Origin: Litomosoides sigmodontis
Lineage: Eukaryota > Nematoda > Chromadorea > Rhabditida > Onchocercidae
Direction: 5' to 3'
DNA: 64,000 bases
Assembly: GCA_963070105.1 (NCBI GenBank)
Contig: OY718807.1
Location: 7,789,983-7,853,982 of the forward strand
The notes beneath the pieces are model-generated. The model had not been told where the DNA came from. It was given only the letters and a program-made list of their open reading frames with translations, and searched no databases. Positions within the stretch are counted from its first letter, which is position 1. Each line of letters starts with the position of its first letter. Position numbers and translations under genes: made by a program. This document shows positions 49,323 to 64,000 of the stretch, piece after piece.

Positions 49323-50704
49323 TTCAGCACATATTTAAAGATTGCCGCACTTTGATGACGTCATTCAATATTCTCCTGAAATAACACACAACAAAAATAT
49401 TTCGCGTTCATCAAAAACTATGCCGATCCATATAATTTTAGTGCTCCCTTCACTCTCAAAATTTGACGCGTTGACTTTATCATCTAAGAACAAATATTTC
49501 TGTTAGGTAGTAGAAGCATAAGTCGGCACCTGCAATAATAATTAATACATGAGATGAGAAGTCAAGTACAATAAACGTTACGCCAAGTAATTTACCATTA
49601 AAAAAAGGACCGTAAATCTCGACTTTACAATTTTGGTCATCATATATTAATAATCCATAAGCTTTATTTCAATAACTTTCATGTATAAAATGAAAAAATC
49701 TATGAATAATGTACTTTATCATATCAATGTAGATAACATAACATGTTACATCGCTATGTTTAATATCAATGCACAACGTACACTTTTAGGAAAATTTATT
49801 TAATAAACATAGATCTAGCATAATATCATTACTAAATATAATAACGGACGTTACTGAAACCTGGCATTAACAAACACAAATATCGCTCCGAAAAAGAAAG
49901 AAAAAAAGGACTGCAACGATGAAATACATCACCATTTCATGAGAGAATTCATTTACTGATAATAATGCTAACAAAGTTTTTGTCCTAAAAAAAAATCATT
50001 AATTACCTAAGCACATATCGATACGAATGAAGATGTTTGTGAACCTCCCTTGTAGCAATAATGACCGCTACTAGCTCTTTTTATGTGATAACATCAAGAA
50101 TCAGACAGGAAGATCGTCCGAAAGACATCTCACCAAATAAGGTTAAAACCATCATTCTGTTAGAATATTTCCTATAAGTTGTCAGAAGTTTTCTAGGATT
50201 GAATTTTCAAATCATCAAACTTCTAATTAACGCATCCTTCATCGTATATTGCAGCTTTCACTTGGGAATGAAATTTTTAATTTTCCTGAACATAGATGTT
50301 ACGATCTGTGCTTCAGTTATATCACTTCATTTTCTACTTTCTACGATAGTCAAAAAATTATTGAATCGTCCAAGTACAATATGTAAAATCGTAGCATCAT
50401 TTTATTATTTAAATATGTAAGGTAAAAAGCTTATTTTTTGATATCTTAATTAAAAAGTAGAGAGATGCAAAGAAAAAGTAATGATAAAGCACAAAGTACA
50501 TGTAGACTAATCGATCGCATCTATTTTTGGACCAACAGATCGTATCCAACAGCAATAACAAAACAAAAATGCGATACGTGAAAAAATTGCTACAATCGAT
50601 AAAGTAAAACAGAAAAATTGCATTTATATTTTTATTACTTTTCTACTGTTATCCTGCTGAACGAACAGAGAAGGTAGCAACTTCTGTTCAGAAAAAAGAA
50701 AATA
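49323..50704. other. Intergenic region glutathione peroxidase to Twinkle
   Basis: A very AT-rich 1.4 kb holding the glutathione peroxidase 3' UTR and Twinkle upstream DNA. Nothing else was recognised. Confidence 0.5.
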
Positions 50705-51902
50705 TTATAAATCAACATGATCATTCAACAATTTCACAATGTCCTCTTCTATGTCCTTAGGTTGCACCATGGGATCATACCGCTTTACCTACAACAATAA
50801 TAAATCGCCCTTCGTCTTCAAGCCAGTTCATAAAACAAACCTTTATGAACGACTTATACGTAAAAAAATTCCACTTACCACTTCTCCTCGTCTATTGATA
50901 AGAAATTTGGTAAAGTTCCACTTAATAGCGTCTATCAGAGTGCCCCCTTTTTGGCTCTTCAAAAACGTATACAACGGGTGCTCCTCCGCTCCATTGACAT
51001 TGATCTTAGCATATAAATCAGGTTCGAAATCGAATGTTTCTTTCACAAAACGTTTAATCTCCTCTGCATTACCAGGTTCCTATAAATACTTGCCACATTT
51101 CCGCCCACTAATCTCCCCTCTATGTTATTAATTTTCATCGTTTCTTTGCTGATCCTCGTTTAAAATCAAAAAACGTCAACTCTGCTTCAAATTCTAAGCA
51201 AATGGTAATTGTACTTGCGAAGCGAACTGATTGCAAGGGAAGGCCACTATTGCCAGACCTTGTTCTTTATATTTATCGTGCAAATCCTTTAGCTGGGCAT
51301 AATTCGAGTGGGTAAGACCACATTGTGATGCGACATTTACTATGAGAACTACCCTGTTTCTGTAAAATATTGAGCCATTGCTTTCTACTAGGACAGAATC
51401 GTCTCCACCAAAAAATCATAGTATTCAATGTAATTTTTACAACTGCTAACACTTTTATTTAGCTTCGAGAAAACGGTAGAAAAGGAATGTTCTTTAAGAC
51501 ATTAGTTCTGCCCTCATTAAGCACCACTTCCTTATCCCTTAAAATAGATTAATGATTCAAACATATACTAACCGGTATCGATCCAACGACACTTCTGCTC
51601 CAGCATCATCATGGACTCGAAATTGATATATCGTATCTAACCAAGTTTTGGCTAAAAATATATTGTACTGGAAATTAATCTGGAAGTTACATATGCACTA
51701 TTAATGAATAGCTCCGCTGTTCTAAACTGCAACATGTTATACCAATTCTCCCTCTTCCCTACGACTTAAATCCATGAATAAAAGTGGAAATAATAATCAA
51801 ACCCTGGCATGATGTAATGAATAATGCAATGACTACTAATTGCAAACTCCGTTTGATTCCCTCCGAACTCATCCATTTCTTCGAACCCGGAAATAAACCC
51901 AT
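50705..51902 (-). CDS. Cysteine glutathione peroxidase (PHGPx type) with N-terminal signal sequence and C-terminal HVDL
   Basis: Reduces hydroperoxides with a thiol donor. Five exons (51803-51902, 51573-51651, 51215-51359, 50879-51079, 50705-50788) sum to 609 bases, 202 residues, all GT..AG and in phase. The N-terminus [18 protein letters not shown] is followed by a hydrophobic core [11 protein letters not shown] and SCQA, a signal peptide or signal anchor. The catalytic tetrad is visible: Cys in [12 protein letters not shown] (codon TGT, not a selenocysteine TGA), Gln in [12 protein letters not shown], and Trp/Asn in [11 protein letters not shown]. It lacks the long loop of tetrameric GPX1/3 enzymes, as in monomeric GPX4/7/8 types. 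The last four residues are HVDL, close to KDEL-type ER retrieval signals. Without the first exon the enzyme would have no start codon. Confidence 0.9.
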
Positions 51903-52699
51903 TTCATATAAAATCTTTACGAAAACCAATGAATACGTCCTTCTACAACTTAATCATATTGTTATTTGTCATCTTTCATAAAATACATGAGTGACAGAGA
52001 AAATGCTTAACAATAAATCAAGCAGAAAATTATTTCACGATGAAATCCAAATCTTCAATATTTCAAGCAAAAAAAGTACAGGTTAAATAACATATGATAG
52101 ATATCACGGCTTAATAAGGTGCAATTAACGATAACACTACTGAAGTTCGTAATTCTTTTACTTTTCAATGACATCACCAAATAATTTTAAACAAAACAGA
52201 AAGAAATGTATGAACAAAATTATATTAAATTTCGCAGATTTATCTTAACCAAAATAACACACCGTACTTTTACTGCAACTAATTGACGTAAACTTGCACG
52301 ACAATCAGTACATAATAGAACTGTGAGGTATTTCTTTGTCACTTATCATAATTAAAGGTAATGCACAGTCACAATATGACATATCTAAATGCTAAGCAAA
52401 GTAAAAACATGAAAAAGGATCACAGAAATACACCCGCTAATTAGGCATAACAAAGATGTAAAAATAAACAGTGAAGTCAAAATAGTTCAAATATCAAAAT
52501 AATCAAATCCACGAGGGTTTTTAAACTAATAAAAGCCAATGGAATTTGCCATTCTTGACGAAATGGAAGGCAGTGATTTACAGCTCATTTAACTATTTCA
52601 GAACCATCAATCGCTTATCTTTTGGGCCGATAACAATTAGTAGGCATGGGAAAATTGCCGTAATACATGTTTGAAAACTTTTAAAACTCTAATTGTGTC
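51903..52699. other. Intergenic region METTL24-like gene to glutathione peroxidase
   Basis: These 800 AT-rich bases lie between the stop at 52700 and the peroxidase ATG at 51902. No exon was recognised. Confidence 0.5.
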
Positions 52700-55545
52700 C
52701 TAAGCCAAAAATGCATTTCTGAAGTTGACGATTGCAGTGCTATCATCGACCATTTCGGAATATAACATTTTGAATCCAGAACTTTCAAGTCGCAAAAAGT
52801 ACATCAGGATGCGGCGATAGTTTTCACTATCTTCGCCGATCCAAAACCTGAAAACAGACTAATTAAAACACTATTTTGAACCGGCAAATGACAGAATACT
52901 TCTTAAGGTCATCAAAAATCATAAACTGCTTCTGTTGCCACTACCGTTTTAAAAAACCATTATAAAACTTTACAAAAATAAAGGCATTTTAAAAATACTC
53001 ACCGAACTCTAAAGTCTACGTCCAAGACAGTGCTCCTGAATCGAGTTGTTTCCAACAACGCAGGAAAAACATCCCATTCCCCACCATCGAGGTCCAAAAT
53101 AAATTTATTTATTCTCGCTTCATTGACAGTGTTAAGAATGTCTGATAGAGTTATTAGAATCCATGAGCTGTCATCATTCCCGTCAGGAATTGTGAAATTT
53201 TTTGAAAAATATGGTGAAATGCCATAAGGATAGACATTTTTTATTGAAACTAGTCTGAAAGCAAACTGTTAAACATCGTTAACTGATAGAGGATTGAGTA
53301 AAATGATATCCTTTTGAATTGATCAATGCTATGTTTAGAGTAAAATTACCTTTGATTTGACCGCACCGGTGAAAAAAAGTAGACTTGACAGGGAAGAAAA
53401 TGCTCGAAATTCTCCACCACTTCAAATAAACGATACCTAAAACATTATTCATAAATTTGTTGTTGAATAGTAGTTGCTACAAAAAATCGTTAGCATCTTA
53501 AAAAATGATGCGAAATTTACAACATATACCTCACATAAACAACAGTACATGGATTTTTTGTTATATTTAGCTTGCACAGCATAGGTATACTATTTCCAAT
53601 CTTCATTTTATTACACCCCACAGTTTTCTTCCCAAAGGTTGCTAGATATTTCACAATTCGCTTCTTCTCTTCCATTGGAGATCCTAAATATAATATTTTT
53701 TAATGCTTATTAGCAGTTCAATAACTCCCGAAATTATCTACTCTTAATTTGTATGATCCTGTTACAGCCAAATAAATTAGTAAAATACTACACACATACG
53801 TTATTCTAGCGACATGAAAACTTTGCACGGCTTGATTGGCAATAAGTGAAAATCTGTAAATTATAAGTTGATTACAGTATTCTTGTACCTTGATAAAATA
53901 TTGCCATCATATATGGTTAAAATGAAGATAAGAAAATGCAAAAATAAGAGCACAAAGCTATTAACCAAAGCCAAAAACAGGCAATTCCACTTGATTATGT
54001 GCCTTTTTCATGAAACTGAGTCGATACCAACAACTACGAGCAATCCGGCCACAAATAGAACTTGACTCGGCTTGGATAAGGGCATAATTATATTTGAGAT
54101 ACATCTGATAAAGCAATAAATACCAATCATATACCAAATTTTCCATATCTCGTTCTATTTCGATGATCAGGTGAAGCTGATCCGATTGTAGCACCTGCAA
54201 TAAACCACACATTTTGAATTGTAGACTCAAATGACACAATATTGCCCTAACCTTAGATGAAATGCCAAAATAAGACATTAATAGAAACCGTTAAGATTTG
54301 TTTCATTAACTGCGGCGCATCACGAAGTTCCTGTAATCGCATCATTTTCGATGCCCTACCCTGAATGGATGAATAGAAGTTGATGAATACGGTATCGAAT
54401 TGTCTATTGGATAATTCATGCAATATCTCATCGAAATCCCAAACACCATCACTGCTTAGATGGAACATATAATGCATCTCCGCATCTATAACATAAAGGA
54501 TCAGCTAAACTCCTTTTTTAACTTGTGTATCTCTATAAAATAAAATATGCAAATATAATTTTAGCAAAACTTGCCAACGTTCCCCAAGTTTTCAAGTGCT
54601 TCAAATCCTTCAGGAACGAAAAATGTCCAGCGTTCGGTGGTTATTGCAGTCAAATAGAAAGCAAAATCATCTGGTGAACCACTAATGAACAAAGCATCAC
54701 TGAAATATTACAAACACATAAAAATCTTATCTTTGAATCTGGCATATAAAAAAAATAAACAAATAATATAAAATTTTGCTTCTAGAATTTAAGGGCCATA
54801 CTTAACTTTTAAAAGTAGGCCTACGTAACAAGTAACCAAAGAAGAAATGCTAAAAGAATGCACTATCCTACGCATCCTACTAACATATCACAATCGGTGG
54901 AAAATAATATTTCAAATACCCGGAATTCGCCATGAATTCAGCGAGCAAATGATGAATGCAAAATAAACAGATATCAATATCCCAGATGATTATCTCTGAA
55001 AATTACACACCGCATTGTCTTATTCAGTCTTTCGTCAACACAAATAGTAAATGCTCCTTTGCTGTCACCAACAGTGATGCCTTCCTCACATTTGTACTGT
55101 TTATGAGCTAATAATTCGTTGAGTCGCAACACCTCTGACACTGTATTGTTGAGGTTTGGTGGCACGAATATATCCACATCCTTCCAACTCAACACAGATA
55201 TATCGCCCCTCTGTGGAGCGCTACAATACAAATTAATCATTGACGAACTTTTGGAAGTGTAACAGCAAGTGTTGCAAAACGTTGAAACGACAGAAGCAAA
55301 GAGTTTATTTTCTTGAAATTAAAAAATTTGTAAAAAAAAAAATAATGTGAAAGATATTTCCATGAAACAAATTTCTCCCTTCAAATCAATCCGTAAATAA
55401 CAAACCTCTCATAAGAGGAGTTCACAGTTAGCGAATCAATCGATAGCCAAATCAGGTCGTATATTACATTCAAATCTTCCACTAGCAACATCACCGCACA
55501 TACTGTTATCAACCTTAGCACCATTAAGCCATTAACATATCGCAT
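52700..55545 (-). CDS. Putative METTL24/FkbM-like methyltransferase-type protein, membrane or secretory
   Basis: The first exon [20 protein letters not shown]... carries a hydrophobic segment, so the protein probably enters the secretory pathway. Half 1: [60 protein letters not shown] and [20 protein letters not shown]. Half 2 (exons 53639-52700): [83 protein letters not shown] and [15 protein letters not shown], ending NAFLA. CxVYxFSP plus [10 protein letters not shown] resemble the FkbM/METTL24 fold (acidic residue after the hydrophobic strand), and nematodes have many such genes. The family call is by pattern only and the substrate is unknown. The exons splice cleanly where checked (53446-53350, 53254-53005, 52846-52700). 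Confidence 0.5.
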
Positions 55546-57675
55546 TTCCAACTCCTCTCAACTCACCACCACTGCTATCACCGTTTAACGAAACAGTCCA
55601 CGACAAGCACCGGTTACAGAAGAGGCCGATGACCTGAAGGCTCGAAAAGTAGGAAGTTTTGTTTGACAAGACAGGAGCTTCCGCAATGTCTGAAATTATT
55701 TCAGGGAGATGTTTTATTTAAATTTTACCGAATTCATTTTCCATCACAAGTGAAACTTTGAATCGCTTCAATTTTTCTGTTGCAAAAGTGTTTTGGACGA
55801 ATCTCACTTTTCTTTTGTTAATTGCAATTTAAATGAGAGTAAGTGTTGCGACACATTATTGGTTTTGATTTCACATTGTAGTGGAAAACTTTTTTCACAA
55901 GTATTTTAGTGAAAAATAAACACAAATCCTTGTGAAAAAACACAAGGATTTAGCGCACTTTAGTGAAAAAGAATTTTTCTTTTCGCAATTTTTTTTCCTC
56001 AAATAATTGTGTTAGAGGAAGTGAAGTGGAATTGTATAGAAAGTGTACGTGGGACTTTGCATGAATTATTTTCCATCAGACAATGCAATGATTGAAATGA
56101 AATTATTGCGACTTAAAGATCAAGTAGCGTTTGGTAGTGTTTTATTGTTACAGGTAGACAGTACGCATAGCTTGTTGCTAATAATAGTCGATGATCTCTG
56201 CCAGCTTGTCATCCACAAATTTATATTCAATAACTCAATATGTAATAATTGATATTATCAATGAATATTAGCCTCTCGTCAAAATTTTAAAGCTTCACGA
56301 TAAGCATATTGATTGAAATCAAAATTATCCTTCTTTAGAATGTTAATCAAAAATAATCCATCTTTAAATTCAATATTTTATTTATTGAATTCGTGAAATT
56401 TAGTTAGCCATCCATTTTACCATCTCTTCATGTAATCATCCATATGCGGGATGAGTTTCATTTTCTCATCACATTTGCAAGTCGAAATGAGGATTCATCT
56501 CAATGAAAAGCTGTAAAATTGTGTCGTAAGACTTTTCATGCGTACAAGAAATACGACAGCATTCCTCATACTTCAAATAGTTACAATATTTCGTTTATTT
56601 GACTCATAAAATTTAACTCATCCATCCTTTCTATTATCTCTTTTATAATTTGTTGCAGCTATTGTTATTATTCATAAATTCGTACTTTAGAAAACGGTTC
56701 GTGAATGAACTTCGTACTTCAAAGAGCAAAAATGCGGTAATTCGTGGAGAATACTAAAGAATTTTCTGTTTTGTTTATTCCCAATTCAGCCAAAGTATTT
56801 TCTGCTGTCCTGGAGCTTTTCTACTATCACTTTGAGTTTTGCAAAAATATCGATGATTTGCTATGATACGTCAGGAAGGCAGTCTCATCAAGCAATGAAG
56901 TGAAATAGCAAAATGAATGGAAGGGATGAGAGGCACATGCCCGATCTTTTTACGTGTCTAGGAGATTCACAACAGGTTAGTTTGAATTCAAAACCTGGAA
57001 AAGTGTTCAAAGTGATATTCAAATATGACGTATCTATACAAATGTTTATGCAAAACAACTTCAGGAAACGTTGTGCAAGGAAAGAACTATGCGAGGAGAA
57101 GGAGGAATGAGAGGCAAGAAAGTAGTAGAAATGGTGGATAACAATGAAAGATTATTCAAGCTGTTCAAATATAATTTAAATTTCTTTTTAATTTACTGTC
57201 CCATTTTTTTTTTCATGTAAACTATGAATCACACGCACTTTCCATCTGTCTCATTAAAAAAATGCAAAAGATGAGTGCTAGACAGATCGTAGACCGAAAC
57301 AAGTAGTGAATGAATGTTCAATTAACAGAGGAATAACTACTCTCAGTTACTGGACGATTGTTGATCACCTGAAATGATATGATGTTTGAGGGTGTGAAAG
57401 AGAAAACAATCAGTGAGAATGGACGATGGATGGATCAGCTATTATTTTACATAGATTTACTGTTTCATTAATTCATTATTCATTACACTCTGCTTAGCAT
57501 TAGCGAACAATACGGCATCATGAACGGATGGAAAGAAATGACTTGACGGAATCATCTCGTAGATCTCACATTTAGCAAACAGTATACGAGCTGCTGCTGA
57601 AAATTGTTTTTTTTTTCCACCGATATCTTTTCAGTAAATATGTCCGTGCTTTTAGCTCTATCACTTTTCACTAAT
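55546..57675. other. Intergenic region SLC26 to METTL24-like gene
   Basis: 2.1 kb with a perfect 11-bp inverted repeat at 55924-55951, flanked by direct copies of TTTAGTGAAAAA. Several short open frames (for example 56043-56252 and 56913-57110) show no family resemblance. Confidence 0.5.
55924..55951. repeat. Perfect 11-bp inverted repeat with A6 loop
   Basis: AAATCCTTGTG (55924-55934), AAAAAA, then CACAAGGATTT (55941-55951). TTTAGTGAAAAA lies on both sides within about 20 bases. It is about 380 bases upstream of the METTL24-like start. Confidence 0.9.
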
Positions 57676-63873
<6,198 letters not shown>

Positions 63874-64000
63874 ACTCTCGCCAGCATACGATTTCCCAAT
63901 TCAATTCATCACAACACTTCCTCTGTTAACAGTTCATCATTATTAATGTCACATTTGCATTATTACATTTGTGCAATATAAGTAAACAAACATAATGCAT

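Noticed and set aside
51300..51359. Selenocysteine glutathione peroxidase
   Set aside because: The active-site codon in VASQCGLT is TGT (Cys); no in-frame TGA.

Overview
This window looks like chromosomal DNA of a nematode, probably a clade III (spirurid or filarial-type) parasite. The sequence is AT-rich. Genes are split into short exons by GT..AG introns with T-rich acceptors, and the products match single-copy animal genes. Several starts sit directly behind TTTNCAG-like acceptors, as expected for trans-spliced messages. I see no bacterial operons, no CRISPR and no clear transposon. Gene identity was assigned by reading spliced exons against remembered family motifs; no database search was run.

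Plus-strand part, 1 to 11.5 kb: the C-terminal half-kilobase-scale exons of IFT172 (intraflagellar transport), then a minus-strand SLC25A32-type mitochondrial carrier, then baf-1/BANF1 (chromatin and nuclear envelope) and PSMD9 (proteasome assembly chaperone) on the plus strand. A small frame-broken coding-like remnant lies just upstream of baf-1.

Minus-strand part, 12.0 to 63.9 kb: ten genes in a row on the minus strand. They are hnRNP L (hrpl-1-like, 12.0-16.8 kb), NEMF/Rqc2 (17.3-23.6 kb), DIS3L2 exoribonuclease (24.7-32.1 kb) with an intron-containing tRNA-Tyr gene nested in one of its introns, LSM2 (35.2-35.8 kb), TSEN34 tRNA-splicing endonuclease (36.4-38.6 kb), Twinkle mitochondrial helicase (40.2-49.3 kb), a glutathione peroxidase with a predicted signal peptide and C-terminal HVDL (50.7-51.9 kb), a METTL24/FkbM-like protein with two similar halves (52.7-55.5 kb), and an SLC26/SulP anion transporter (57.7-63.9 kb). 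The stretch from 12 to 38.6 kb is therefore almost wholly RNA metabolism: splicing, ribosome-associated quality control, RNA decay, an intron-bearing tRNA and a subunit of the enzyme that splices such tRNAs.

Most notable observations: Twinkle keeps a full CxxC-x16-CxxC zinc-finger pattern while its TOPRIM acidic motif reads PYV; a probable ER-type Cys glutathione peroxidase; candidate non-canonical splice sites in PSMD9 and TSEN34; a 1 kb ATT/TGTTAT repeat that fills most of an SLC26 intron, with 70 exact copies of a hexamer; a duplicated, frameshifted pseudo-exon in NEMF; and several perfect short inverted repeats. No wholly new multi-gene system was found.
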